Shown here: positions 1 through 8,828 of the stretch, one piece after another
Position numbering within the stretch: position 1 is the first letter of the stretch
How the letters are laid out: every line of letters begins with the position of its first letter
Assembly: GCA_029932915.1 (NCBI GenBank)
Contig: JAOZPE010000008.1
Coordinates: forward strand, 12,343-76,342
DNA from: Candidatus Krumholzibacteriia bacterium
Lineage (GTDB): Bacteria > Krumholzibacteriota > Krumholzibacteriia > JAJRXK01
Length of the DNA stretch: 64,000 nt
Reading direction: 5' to 3'
The notes under the pieces: generated by a model
The model's input: only the letters and a program-made list of their open reading frames with translations
Databases searched by the model: none
Told to the model about the DNA's origin: nothing
Translations under genes and position numbers: made by a program

Positions 1-951
1 GCGACGAAGGCCGAGGTTCGTCTTCGCGACGGCGCGGCGGCGCATGAACTGGTGCGTCACGCCATCCAGGACGCATTGAGCCTGCGGCGGGAACGTCCGG
101 GCGAAGGGCCCACCCTCAGCCAGCTCGCCGATGTGCGGCCCGGAGAGGGGACGCCCGCGCAGGGAGGCGAAGGGGAGAGTGAGGTGCCCGACAGTCTCGA
201 CCGCATCGCCCACGAGGTCTTCCTGCACGGGCCCACCGAAGGCTACAGCAAGTCCTACGGGCCGAAGTGGAGCCGACAGAAGGAGGAGCCGCGTCTCTTT
301 CCTCCATCGGCCCTCGGCGAGGAGAGCGGACACTTCGTGCCCTCCGGCGCGCCGGTGGACCCCGGTCTGGGAGGGGAGGAGAACGGCTCGCCCCAGCTCT
401 TCTGGCAGTTGCACAACACCTTCATCCTCACCCAGATCCGCGGCGCCCTGGTCATCGTCGACCAGCACAACAGCCACGAGCGCATCCTCTACAACGAGGG
501 CAAGAAGGCGCTGGAGGGACGGCCCGTTGCCGTCCAGCAACTCCTCTTCCCGACGACCCTCGAACTCTCGCCCGACGAACTGGCGGCCTATGAGGTGCAC
601 GCCGGAGACCTGGAGAAGATGGGCTTTGCGACCGAACCCTTCGGGGGCAACACCATCCTGGTGCGGGGCATCCCCAGCGACCTGCGCAACTGGAATGACG
701 GCGCGCTGCTGCGGGACATCCTGGTCGACCTGGCCGAGGCGACGGGAGGAAGCGATCCACGCGAGGCCATCCTGGCCTCCTATGCCTGCCATGGTGCGAT
801 CCGCGCCGGCGAGAAGCTCACCCTGCCGGAGATGCAGGCCCTGATGGATCGTCTCTTCGCCACCGATCTTCCCTACTCCTGTCCCCACGGCCGGCCCACC
901 CTCATCCGCATCGGGCTGGCCGAACTCGAGCGGCGCTTCCAGCGCCGCTGA
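1..951 (+). CDS. mutL: DNA mismatch repair protein MutL, 3' part
   Basis: The frame is open from the first base, so this is the C-terminal part (316 residues visible) of MutL, which couples MutS mismatch recognition to strand incision. The first residues (TKAEVRLRD) match the end of the conserved N-terminal ATPase region. A variable linker follows to about base 400, then the C-terminal dimerisation and endonuclease domain. The metal-binding motif at 460-498 reads DQHNSHERILYNE; the usual form is DQHAxxExxxxE, so the last Glu is replaced by Asn with a Glu one position later. ACHGAIRAGE and CPHGRPT, which complete the site in nicking MutLs, are present. miaA starts 8 bases downstream, the common mutL-miaA order. 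Identity is firm; nicking activity is uncertain. Confidence 0.93.
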   Translation, partial: ATKAEVRLRDGAAAHELVRHAIQDALSLRRERPGEGPTLSQLADVRPGEGTPAQGGEGESEVPDSLDRIAHEVFLHGPTEGYSKSYGPKWSRQKEEPRLFPPSALGEESGHFVPSGAPVDPGLGGEENGSPQLFWQLHNTFILTQIRGALVIVDQHNSHERILYNEGKKALEGRPVAVQQLLFPTTLELSPDELAAYEVHAGDLEKMGFATEPFGGNTILVRGIPSDLRNWNDGALLRDILVDLAEATGGSDPREAILASYACHGAIRAGEKLTLPEMQALMDRLFATDLPYSCPHGRPTLIRIGLAELERRFQRR

Positions 952-959
952 GCGCCGTC

Positions 960-1895
960 ATGCGTGCCACCTCACTCGTGGTCCTGGTTGGCGCCACCGG
1001 CTCGGGGAAGACCGCACTGGCCCTGAAGGCGGCCGCCCGTTTCAGCGGACGGCTCGAACTGGTCTCGCTCGATTCACGGCAGATCTACCGGGGACTGGAC
1101 ATCGGTACGGGCAAGCCCACCGCCGAGGAACGGGAGCGCCTGCCCCACCACCTCATCGACCTCATCGATCCTGACGAGAGCTATGACGCCGGCCGCTACC
1201 GGCGCGCGGTCGAGGAGCTGTTGCCGCGGCTGTGGCAGCGGGGGGTGACCCCGATCATCGTCGGCGGCGCCGGCTTCTACCTGAGGGCACTGCAGGAGGG
1301 ATTCTTCGAGTTGCCTGCCGACCCGGAGGGGCTGGAGGGTCTGCGCCGGCAGTGGAAGGAACTCGACAGCGCCGAGCTGCGGCATCGATTGGAGGAGGTC
1401 GATCCGGAGAGCGCAGCGCGCCTGCATCCCAACGATCGCTACCGCATGGAGCGCGCCCTGGAGATCCATGCCCTGAGCGGCCGCAGCATGAGTGAGTGGA
1501 GCCGCTCGTTCACGCCCCGCCCCGTGCTGGACCTCGAGCTGAAGGTCTTCCATCTGCAGTGGCCGCGCTGGACCTTGCATGCCCGCATCGCGCGACGGGC
1601 CGAGACGTGGTTGAGGCAGGGTTGGATCGAGGAGACCCAGCGGCTCCTGGACGAGGGCTGGGCTCCGGACTGCCCGGGGCTGGGGATCCTCGGTTACCGC
1701 GAGATCGTCGCTCACCTGTCCGGAAGCCTGCCGCGCCGGGAACTGGAGGAGAGGGTGGTGGTGGCCACCCGCCGTTACGCGCGGCGACAGGAGACGTGGT
1801 TCCGCAAGCTGGCGGTCGAGCTGCGTGCCACCGGGGAGGATCCGTCCTTCCTGGACAGTCTGCTCCGGGCGCTGGAGGCGGCCACGCCTTCTTGA
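960..1895 (+). CDS. miaA: tRNA dimethylallyltransferase MiaA
   Basis: Transfers a dimethylallyl group from DMAPP to N6 of A37 in tRNAs that read codons starting with U. The 311-residue length is typical. The P-loop GATGSGKT lies at residues 11-18, followed by DSRQIYRG, GTGKP and HHLID, which bind DMAPP and tRNA, and GGAGFYLRAL. The C-terminal tRNA-binding part contains GYREI and RRYARRQ.TWFR. It starts at an ATG 8 bases after mutL and is probably cotranscribed. Its TGA stop lies inside the -35 hexamer of the following tRNA-Gly promoter. hfq, the frequent downstream neighbour, is absent here. Confidence 0.97.
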   Translation: MRATSLVVLVGATGSGKTALALKAAARFSGRLELVSLDSRQIYRGLDIGTGKPTAEERERLPHHLIDLIDPDESYDAGRYRRAVEELLPRLWQRGVTPIIVGGAGFYLRALQEGFFELPADPEGLEGLRRQWKELDSAELRHRLEEVDPESAARLHPNDRYRMERALEIHALSGRSMSEWSRSFTPRPVLDLELKVFHLQWPRWTLHARIARRAETWLRQGWIEETQRLLDEGWAPDCPGLGILGYREIVAHLSGSLPRRELEERVVVATRRYARRQETWFRKLAVELRATGEDPSFLDSLLRALEAATPS

Positions 1896-1920
1896 CAGTA
1901 CCCGGCCGCCTTGGTACGTT
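1892..1920 (+). promoter_or_regulatory. Promoter of tRNA-Gly(CCC)
   Basis: TTGACA at 1892-1897 and TACGTT at 1915-1920 are separated by exactly 17 bases, a sigma70-type arrangement. Expected initiation is near 1927, about 33 bases before the tRNA. The -35 box overlaps the miaA stop codon. Called by pattern only. Confidence 0.7.
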
Positions 1921-1959
1921 GCCGTGCGCCCGAATTGCGCGGTCTTGCCTGACTCAGGA

Positions 1960-2035
1960 GCGGGTGTAACTCAGTTGGTAGAGTATCAGCTTCCCAAGCT
2001 GACGGTCGCGGGTTCGAGTCCCGTCGCCCGCTCCA
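1960..2035 (+). tRNA. tRNA-Gly, anticodon CCC
   Basis: Full cloverleaf: acceptor GCGGGTG pairs with CGCCCGC; the anticodon stem TCAGC/GCTGA encloses loop TTCCCAA, giving anticodon CCC (reads GGG). The T-arm carries GGTTCGAGTCC, and CCA is encoded at 2033-2035. It is close to the E. coli glyU pattern. Confidence 0.95.
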
Positions 2036-2106
2036 TTCCTCCGTCCTCGGTGCCCAATCCCAACCACTCGATGTCTCCCTCCGCCGGCGACGGCTAGAGG
2101 GTCGGC

Positions 2107-2718
2107 TCACATGTAGAGGGTCAGGGAGACGGTGGCGTTCAGCCACCAGGCGGAGAAGCTGAAGGACCGGCCCAGCACCTGGGTGAAGGCCTCCACCTCG
2201 CCGACGTCCAGATAGCCCAGATCGAGCTGTGGACCCACCGCGATGAGGGTCGACAACCTCCACTCGTAACCCACGGCGGCGGCGAAGCCGAAGCCCGACT
2301 CCTGGGTCTTGGCCTTCACCTGTTCGCTGGTCTCCAGGGTGAGATCGAGCCAGCTCCAACCGAGGATGCCCCGCAGGTAGAAGCCCCCGCCTCCGGGGAA
2401 GAAGGCCAAGGACGGACCGAAGGTGCGGAAGGTGACGTCGGCATCGCCCTGGGCTGCGGCATGGAAGTCGGACCACGAGGAGGTCTCCACACCCAGGAAC
2501 CACGTGGGGCTCAGACCGTAGCCCACCCGGAAGTTGGCGGCGAGGCCGGTCTCCCGGCCGCCCTCGTCGGGGACCTCGTCTCCCAGCCAGGCGCTGCCCA
2601 CGCCCAGGTTTCCGCCCATCACCAGATGGCTCTCACGGGAGAGATCGGCGGCCGGCGACGCCGAGGCGAGAAGCAGAAGGCAGAGAGAGAGGATGGACGA
2701 GCGCAGAAGGAAACTCAT
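2107..2718 (-). CDS. Small outer-membrane beta-barrel protein (OmpW/OmpA-barrel like)
   Basis: A 203-residue protein with a clear Sec signal (MSFLLRSS, hydrophobic stretch, ASASPAAD). The rest alternates glycine- and aromatic-rich strands (FRVGYGLSP, GVETSSWSD, GFYLRGILGWSW, AAVGYEWRL) and ends in a short hydrophobic strand (VSLTLYM), as expected of an eight-stranded barrel. I chose ATG 2718 because it begins the signal peptide and has GGAGA about 8 bases upstream; the frame is open further up without a sensible start. It lies downstream of tamB on the same strand. The precise family is not recognised. Confidence 0.8.
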   Translation of the reverse strand: MSFLLRSSILSLCLLLLASASPAADLSRESHLVMGGNLGVGSAWLGDEVPDEGGRETGLAANFRVGYGLSPTWFLGVETSSWSDFHAAAQGDADVTFRTFGPSLAFFPGGGGFYLRGILGWSWLDLTLETSEQVKAKTQESGFGFAAAVGYEWRLSTLIAVGPQLDLGYLDVGEVEAFTQVLGRSFSFSAWWLNATVSLTLYM

Positions 2719-2796
2719 GACGGTCTTCTCCGGTTGGTGTCCATCGGATTCGAACACGAAAGGGGCCTCCAAGGCAATGGTTCCTCGCCGATGGTC

Positions 2797-5700
2797 TCAG
2801 TAGTCCTTCCTCACCCGCAGTTCCACTCCGGACTGCTTCCGTTCGCTGTAGAAGGTCTGCAGGCTCAGGTAGCGGTTGATCCAGTACTCCAGGTGCACGG
2901 TGTGGCTCTGTCCCTCGCTCAGGCTCTGCTCGTACTTGAGCAGCACCTGCGGAGTGATGTACTTGCCGACGACCAGGCTCAGGCCCTGATCCTGGTCCTC
3001 GTCCTGCTTCAGTTGGATCATCGAGATGCCCAGTTGTTCTCCGACCCCGCTCTCGAGCTGGGGGATGGCGAAGGCCTCCACCGCATTGACCGCCTGCTGT
3101 TGGACCAGGTCGACGCCGGCCTGGTCGAGCCGGGCCGAGGGTCCTCCGAAGAGCAGGTACGAGAAGATGTCGGCTTCGTCCATGGCCGGGGACGACTGGA
3201 AGTCGAGCTGGGGATCGGAGGTGCTGCCGGTGATGTGGACGGTGATGTCGGCCTGGCTCACCGTGATGCCCATCTCGATGTCCAGCGAGGGGTCCATGGG
3301 ATCGCCGTAGAAGGCGACCTCGCCGCGGCGCAGGCGGAAGGTCTTGTTCATGAAGGAGAAGCTTCCCTCGGTGGTCTCCAGGTTCCCGTGGGCGTCCAGC
3401 CGCCCGTCGACCTGGCTGAGGATGAGGTGGCCGGTGAGGCGCACGTCCAGGCCACGGCCACGGATCCACAGGTTGCGCGGCACGTCCACGTCGATCTTCA
3501 GGTCGAGACCGGGGGGAAGGGCGATGTCGCCCTCGGGTCTTTCGGGCTCGTCGGGGCTCCGCTGGCGGTCGTCGGGCGCTTGTCCGGCCGGAGGCCGCAG
3601 AGCGACGGAGTCGGCCCGTGCAGCCTCCCAGACGAGCGAGGATCCCTTGGTGGGGTGCAGACGGGTGATGCGCTGGGGAATGCGGATCTGGGCCTGATCG
3701 AGAACGACGCTCCCTCGAAGGGCGGGTTTGTTCAGGCTTCCCTCCATGCGGAGATCGACGTCGCCCTGGGCCCGCGCACGGCGGGGCACTCCGGTCTGGA
3801 GATCCTCGGTGTGCAGCGTTCCCTGCAGGCGCGGATCGTCCCAGGGACCCTCGGCCCGCAGGTCCATCCACAGCCGTCCCTCCAGGAAGGCGTCGATGGG
3901 CAGGAAGGCTTCGAAGCGGGCCAGGTCGAGATCGTCGGTGAGGATCCGCAGACGCAGCTCGCCGTCCGTGCGCGTCACCTCCGTGTCCTTCAGCTCGAGG
4001 GGCAGATGGGCCAGGCCGAAGAAGCGCGACTGCAGGGAATCGCCCACGCTCATCCGCAAATCGAGCGAGCGGTCCTGGTGGGCGCGCCACAGCTCCAGGA
4101 GAAGGGTGTCCGTGCCGACCCAGGAGGGGACGGCGTCCGGGGGGGAAGGAAGGGAACCCCACAAGGCGGCGATGCGTGCCGTTCCCGGACCGGCCGCACC
4201 GTCGGAGGGTACGAGCCGGAGGTCGGCGCGCGCATGGGTCGTGTCCCCCCTTCCGTCGGCGAGCAGCCAGCCGTGCAGATGGAGAACCTCGCGGTCTCCA
4301 CTTCGCGGAAGCTGCAGCGCCCGGTACTCCTTCCATCGGGAGACCGTGGGGAGGGGCAGGTCGTGGACGTCCACCCGCAGGTGGCGCGTTCCCGGGCGCT
4401 CGCGGAAGCCCAGAAGGCTGTCACCCAGGCCCAGCGGAAGGCGCAGGAGACCTTCGAGGAGGGCGGCGGTGGAGTCGGAGAGGGAGATGTGGCCCACCGT
4501 CGAATCCCTGTCGGCATGCACGGCCGCCTCGACGGTGAGATGCGTGCGGCCGGCGAGCGAGAAGCCCGCGGCCGAGGCGTCCACGCGCAGGGAATCGGGG
4601 TCGAGTCGCAGATGGGCGCGGACACGGCCGGGCCAGGGCAGGCTCTGCGGCAGGTCCAGTCGTGCCGCAGTGGGAGGGGTCAGCACGAGGTCGAGCGTGC
4701 CCTGGGCGGCCTGTGGCGTCACGGCGAGAGCGCCTTCGATGTGGCCCAGGCTTCCGTCGAGATCGAGGGCCTCGAGTTCGGCGCGTCGAGCCCGGGTGTC
4801 CACCCGCACGCGCAGGGGGGTGCGGTTGTGCAGTTCCTTGCGTTTCCAGCGCAGGCCCAGGGTGTCGATCTCGGCGACCCAGGTGTCTTCCTCGTGTGAG
4901 AGACGGAGGACCTGGGCCAGGGTGAAGTCCTTCCCCCCGGCCTCCAGCGCGAACCAGCTCGGAAGCGGATCGCGTGCTTCGGGTCGCCATTGCAGGCTGA
5001 GTTTGCGCAGGGCCATCGAACGGTAGCGCAGGGCTCCGCTGGCGATGAGCTCGAGACCGCGGGGGAGTCCCCTGTCGATCTGCAGCGAACCCCGCAGGCG
5101 CGGGATGGCGAGAAGCCGGCTGTGGGCATGGCCTTCGATGCGGGCCTCCACCGAGGGGGCCGATGCGCGGCCCCGCGCCGTCCAGTCGATCTTCAGCTGG
5201 GCGGAGAGGGAATCGCCCAGCGAGGCCATCGACAGCAGGGGAGAGGAGGCGTCGATCTCCACGGTGCCGGCACCCTGGAGTTCGTCCTCGATGCTCTCCA
5301 CCCGCGCAGTGAGGCGGGTGCCGGGCAGGTGTCCCCGCAGCGTCGCTTGCCAGGTGGAGCGGGTGGTGGGGTCGTAGCGCAGGCCCAGATCGGCCTGCGC
5401 CTGCGCTTCGTTCCACGGGCCGCGGCGCAGCGACTCGGCAAGGGAGCGGGGGAGCCGGTCGAGGATGGCCGGAGGCTCCTCCCAGCTCCAGTGCAGCCGG
5501 GCGGTCCAGATCTCCCGGGCGGGAAGGCGGGCGTCCAGTCTTCCACGACCGAAGGCACCTTCCACCGAGAGATCGTGGATGCTCCAGCCGCCCTGGCCAT
5601 CGGCGCCGAGCCGCGCGTCGAAGGTGTCCTCCCCGGAGGTCTCCGCTGCGCCGGGCTGCGCGCTCACCCTCAGCGCGGTGGCCGCGAGCTGCAGCGGAGC

Positions 5701-6771
5701 GCTCTGCAGGAGGCGGTAGTCCTGCTGTACCTGGAGGCCCCGTGTATGGAGTCGCAGGCCCAGCCGTGCACGGGGGGCATGACCCGTCTGCAGGCGGGCG
5801 CGAAGCTTCGTCTGCAGGGAGTCGAGCTCGAGGCTGGGCGCGCGTGCGTCGAGACGCACGCTCAGGAGCAGCGAATCGGGTGCGACCGTTCCCTCCGCCC
5901 GAAGGTGGAGACGTCCATCGGCCGGCATCTTCTCCGCCTCCAGGACGCGCTCGAGGGCGGGCAGCGATGCCCATCCGCCGGGCGGGGGCAAGCGCGATTG
6001 GAGACGGAAGGCCCAGGGCTCGGTGAGCAGACGGCGGGCGTGGTGCGGCATCAGTTCCAGGTGGGTCCACTCCTGGCCCAGGGTGTCGGCGAGGGCGATC
6101 TGGATCGCTCCGCCCGCCTCGGCGGGTGAGCGCACGCGAAGGACGGTCGTCACCCCGTTGGGCTCGGTCACCCGGATGCGCCCGTCCAGGCGTGGATCCC
6201 TTCCCTGGCGCAGTTCGATGGCCAGGTCGAGCGCTCCGGCGAGGGTGTCCTCCGGGGCGAGGACGAGCGAGGAGACGGCGATCCGCAGCCGGGAGACCGC
6301 GATCGAGGGCACAGGAGGCAGCGAACCCCAACGGGGGAGGAAGGGCTCGACCGCTGCCTGTTTCGGCCGTTCCGGTCTGGAGGAAGCGTGTGCGGCGAGC
6401 GTCTGCTTCAGCCGGGGAAGGTCCACGGACAGGCCCACGGCGCGCAGTTCGACCACGTGCACATCGCGGTGGAGCAGCGCGAAGGGCTCGAACTCCAATT
6501 CAAGGGTGTCGACCGAGGCCAGGGTGCGCGCGTCGTCGAGCCAACGGGCCTGGATCAGCTCGAGACGGGAGAACCCGGGCCAGTGGGACGAGCCCAGGGC
6601 GAGCTGCCCGGGGAGCGAGTCCGACAGACGCGCGAGGGTGCGCCGGAGGGCCTCCTCGCGCACCGGCCGAATGGACACGGCGACGAACGGCAGCAGGACG
6701 AGGAGCAGTCCCACCGACGCCACCGCGAGAAGGATGCGGCCGAGCCGCGCGCGTGTCCGCTTCGCCTTCAT
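2797..6771 (-). CDS. tamB: Translocation and assembly module protein TamB (DUF490)
   Basis: A 1324-residue AsmA-like protein thought to bridge inner and outer membranes for lipid transport and barrel assembly. A single N-terminal anchor (about residues 10-32, ILLAVASVGLLLVLLPFVAV) is followed by a very long repetitive beta-rich region. The C-terminal TamB/DUF490 domain is recognisable from FSFMNKTFRLRRGEVAFYGD, the transition DPSLDIEMG, PAMDEADIFSYLLFG and a final barrel-like segment. The ATG at 6771 shares one base with the tamA stop (TGATG), so translation is probably coupled. A large forward reading frame over this gene is a GC-rich shadow. Confidence 0.93.
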   Translation of the reverse strand: MKAKRTRARLGRILLAVASVGLLLVLLPFVAVSIRPVREEALRRTLARLSDSLPGQLALGSSHWPGFSRLELIQARWLDDARTLASVDTLELEFEPFALLHRDVHVVELRAVGLSVDLPRLKQTLAAHASSRPERPKQAAVEPFLPRWGSLPPVPSIAVSRLRIAVSSLVLAPEDTLAGALDLAIELRQGRDPRLDGRIRVTEPNGVTTVLRVRSPAEAGGAIQIALADTLGQEWTHLELMPHHARRLLTEPWAFRLQSRLPPPGGWASLPALERVLEAEKMPADGRLHLRAEGTVAPDSLLLSVRLDARAPSLELDSLQTKLRARLQTGHAPRARLGLRLHTRGLQVQQDYRLLQSAPLQLAATALRVSAQPGAAETSGEDTFDARLGADGQGGWSIHDLSVEGAFGRGRLDARLPAREIWTARLHWSWEEPPAILDRLPRSLAESLRRGPWNEAQAQADLGLRYDPTTRSTWQATLRGHLPGTRLTARVESIEDELQGAGTVEIDASSPLLSMASLGDSLSAQLKIDWTARGRASAPSVEARIEGHAHSRLLAIPRLRGSLQIDRGLPRGLELIASGALRYRSMALRKLSLQWRPEARDPLPSWFALEAGGKDFTLAQVLRLSHEEDTWVAEIDTLGLRWKRKELHNRTPLRVRVDTRARRAELEALDLDGSLGHIEGALAVTPQAAQGTLDLVLTPPTAARLDLPQSLPWPGRVRAHLRLDPDSLRVDASAAGFSLAGRTHLTVEAAVHADRDSTVGHISLSDSTAALLEGLLRLPLGLGDSLLGFRERPGTRHLRVDVHDLPLPTVSRWKEYRALQLPRSGDREVLHLHGWLLADGRGDTTHARADLRLVPSDGAAGPGTARIAALWGSLPSPPDAVPSWVGTDTLLLELWRAHQDRSLDLRMSVGDSLQSRFFGLAHLPLELKDTEVTRTDGELRLRILTDDLDLARFEAFLPIDAFLEGRLWMDLRAEGPWDDPRLQGTLHTEDLQTGVPRRARAQGDVDLRMEGSLNKPALRGSVVLDQAQIRIPQRITRLHPTKGSSLVWEAARADSVALRPPAGQAPDDRQRSPDEPERPEGDIALPPGLDLKIDVDVPRNLWIRGRGLDVRLTGHLILSQVDGRLDAHGNLETTEGSFSFMNKTFRLRRGEVAFYGDPMDPSLDIEMGITVSQADITVHITGSTSDPQLDFQSSPAMDEADIFSYLLFGGPSARLDQAGVDLVQQQAVNAVEAFAIPQLESGVGEQLGISMIQLKQDEDQDQGLSLVVGKYITPQVLLKYEQSLSEGQSHTVHLEYWINRYLSLQTFYSERKQSGVELRVRKDY

Positions 6772-8582
6772 CAGTACGGATGCCCCACCGAGAAATGGAA
6801 GACCCCGTTGGACCGACCGTCGTTCCTCGAGTTCAGCCGGATGCCGTAGTCGATGCGCAGGGGACCGACGGGCGTGTTGACCGCCAGGCCCGGGCCGACG
6901 GCCCACTCGACGCCGCCGGTGAAGACCTGGTCCCAGTGCCTCCACAGCTGGGCGCTGTCCAGGAAGGCCGCTCCCTCCAGCGATCTCCATATGGGAAAGC
7001 GCAATTCAGCGGAGGCTTCATACTTCGCTTCACCACCGAGGGGATGCCCTGCGCTGTCGCGCGGCCCGAGCTCGCGTCGGCGGTAACCCCGCATCGAGCG
7101 GGCACCCCCGCAGAAGAGCCGTTGGCTGATGAGGATCTCGTCGTCGCCGTACAGCGGAACGGCTCCACCCACCAATGCCTTCACCGCCAGGCGCAGCTCC
7201 CCGGAGAGGGTGTGCGTGCTCGACAACTCGACGGCCAGGCGCGCGAGGTGGTCGATGGATGTGCCGCCGGGAGGAGTCAGATCGCCGTGGACGGTGATCA
7301 TCCGGCCCCGGCGGGCATCGAGCCAGTCGTCCCGGCGGTCGCGCGTCCAGTCGGCGAAGAGGCGGAAGATCCAGCCCTGGGTGTCGCCGCTCACGTCGCC
7401 CTGGAGGGTCTTGTCATCGAGGTCGATGTGCGAGGAGCTCAGACCGTAGTTGAGACTGACCCGCCGGTTGGGGCGGTACGAGGAGAAGAGGCTGACGCGG
7501 TTCTCCGTCTGGTGGTAACTCCGTTCGTCCTCGACCCGGTAGCTGAGGCTGAGGACGGCGGTGTTGGGAGTGGAGAAGATCGCCGGCCACCAGATGCTCG
7601 CCGTCAGGTGCGATTCGATCGCCGAGTACAGACCGGAGATCTTGAATCCACGGCCTGCCTTGAAGAGATTGCGATGCTGCCAGGCGGCGGTGATGCGGAA
7701 CTTGTCGTCGGTGAAATAGCCGACGCCCAGCTCGACGGTGCGGTGATCGGACTCCATGAGCTCGTAGTGGAAGTCGAGGGTGCTGCTGTCCGCCTCGACC
7801 AGTCCGAGCTGGATGCGGCGGAAGAGATTGAGTTGGCGCAGTTGCCAGTCGATGTCCTCGACGAGTCCCGTCGAATACCACGTGCCGGCGGGAATCCTCA
7901 CCACCCGCCGGAGCATGGGCACCAGATCGGACGACGGACCGGTCAGTCGCAAGCTGCCCACCTGGAAACGCGGTCCCGCGGTGACGAGGAAGTGCAGCTC
8001 CGCCTGGCGCTCACCGTCGATGTCCAGGCGGGTGGAGACCGAGGCCTTGGCATAGCCCGCATTCCGAAGGTCCATGAGGATGGCCACCCGCTCGCGTTCG
8101 ACCGACTCGTCGTCGAGCGGCTCGTGCAGCCGGCAGAAGCCGTGGTCCCGGTAGCCCTTCTCGAGCAGGGGGGGAGGGAGATCGTCGATGGCGATGGAAT
8201 GCAGCACGACGGGCGCTCCGGGAACGACGTGGAAGACGACGGTGACCCGGTCGTCATTGGAGTGTTCCTCGATGGTCGAAGTCACCTGTGCGTCGGGATA
8301 GCCGTGCCGGGCCAGGAAGAGGCGGATCCGGTGGAGGTCGTCATCGAGGGTACCGGTCTCCAGGGGCGGGCGTCCGAAGATGCCGAGGAATCCGCTGCGC
8401 TGGGCCAGGGCCAGGCCGCCCTTCAGCGAGGACGCGCTGATCGAGGAGGGCAGCCCTTCGATCTCCACCGATTCGACCAGACGGGTCCTCGAGCGCGAGC
8501 CGGTCGATCGGGCCGTCGAATCCGTGGCAGACGCGAGGCTCAGAACGACCAGGAGCGGGAGGATGAAGGGACGCACACGCAC
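6771..8582 (-). CDS. tamA: Omp85-family outer-membrane protein, TamA-like
   Basis: A 603-residue Omp85 protein: signal peptide (PFILPLLVVLSLASA), POTRA-type repeats over roughly residues 35-260 (VESVEIEGLP; RLFLARHGYPDAQV; LMDLRNAGYAKASV), then a 16-strand-type barrel. The family motif appears as SMRGYRRRE (usual form VRGF/Y), and the last residues end in an aromatic (HFSVGHPY). The start is a GTG (8580-8582) with GGTGA four bases upstream; a second GTG lies two codons in. Pairing with tamB in one coupled unit supports TamA rather than BamA, but Omp85 paralogues are hard to separate by eye. Confidence 0.88.
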   Translation of the reverse strand: MRVRPFILPLLVVLSLASATDSTARSTGSRSRTRLVESVEIEGLPSSISASSLKGGLALAQRSGFLGIFGRPPLETGTLDDDLHRIRLFLARHGYPDAQVTSTIEEHSNDDRVTVVFHVVPGAPVVLHSIAIDDLPPPLLEKGYRDHGFCRLHEPLDDESVERERVAILMDLRNAGYAKASVSTRLDIDGERQAELHFLVTAGPRFQVGSLRLTGPSSDLVPMLRRVVRIPAGTWYSTGLVEDIDWQLRQLNLFRRIQLGLVEADSSTLDFHYELMESDHRTVELGVGYFTDDKFRITAAWQHRNLFKAGRGFKISGLYSAIESHLTASIWWPAIFSTPNTAVLSLSYRVEDERSYHQTENRVSLFSSYRPNRRVSLNYGLSSSHIDLDDKTLQGDVSGDTQGWIFRLFADWTRDRRDDWLDARRGRMITVHGDLTPPGGTSIDHLARLAVELSSTHTLSGELRLAVKALVGGAVPLYGDDEILISQRLFCGGARSMRGYRRRELGPRDSAGHPLGGEAKYEASAELRFPIWRSLEGAAFLDSAQLWRHWDQVFTGGVEWAVGPGLAVNTPVGPLRIDYGIRLNSRNDGRSNGVFHFSVGHPY

Positions 8583-8612
8583 TGAATCACCGCGGGTCGA
8601 GAGGATGTGCGG

Positions 8613-8641
8613 AGAGTACCAACCGTCTGCGACCCTTCCAA
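8613..8641 (-). promoter_or_regulatory. Candidate promoter of tamA-tamB
   Basis: On the minus strand TTGGAA (8636-8641) and TACTCT (8613-8618) are 17 bases apart, about 30 bases upstream of the tamA start. A moderate match to the sigma70 consensus, in the divergent spacer between tamA and the DUF512 gene. Confidence 0.45.
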
Positions 8642-8751
8642 CCACGTATTGACCGTCTGCCGGCTTCCTGGGCACGTATCGGCCTTCGCCTCGACCCGCG
8701 CAGGTGTCCTGGCCGCCGGCTCCCGGACGGTGGCCTCGGTGGGGACAGGCG

Positions 8752-8780
8752 TTGCTGTGCACCTGCGGCTCGCCTATCAT
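8752..8780 (+). promoter_or_regulatory. Promoter of the DUF512-der run
   Basis: TTGCTG (8752-8757) and TATCAT (8775-8780) with 17 bases between, about 50 bases upstream of the GTG start. It probably drives the forward run DUF512-der-plsY-gpsA-merR. Confidence 0.6.
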
Positions 8781-8828
8781 CCCGTCCGGTCGAGGTGTCC
8801 TGGCCATCCCCCCGCATCGGAGATCCGG

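Noticed and set aside
2461-4899. Forward open frame of 812 codons opposite tamB
   Set aside because: It is rich in Gly, Ala, Val, Gln, lacks recognisable domains, and lies opposite a well-supported TamB. GC-rich genomes give long antisense open frames.
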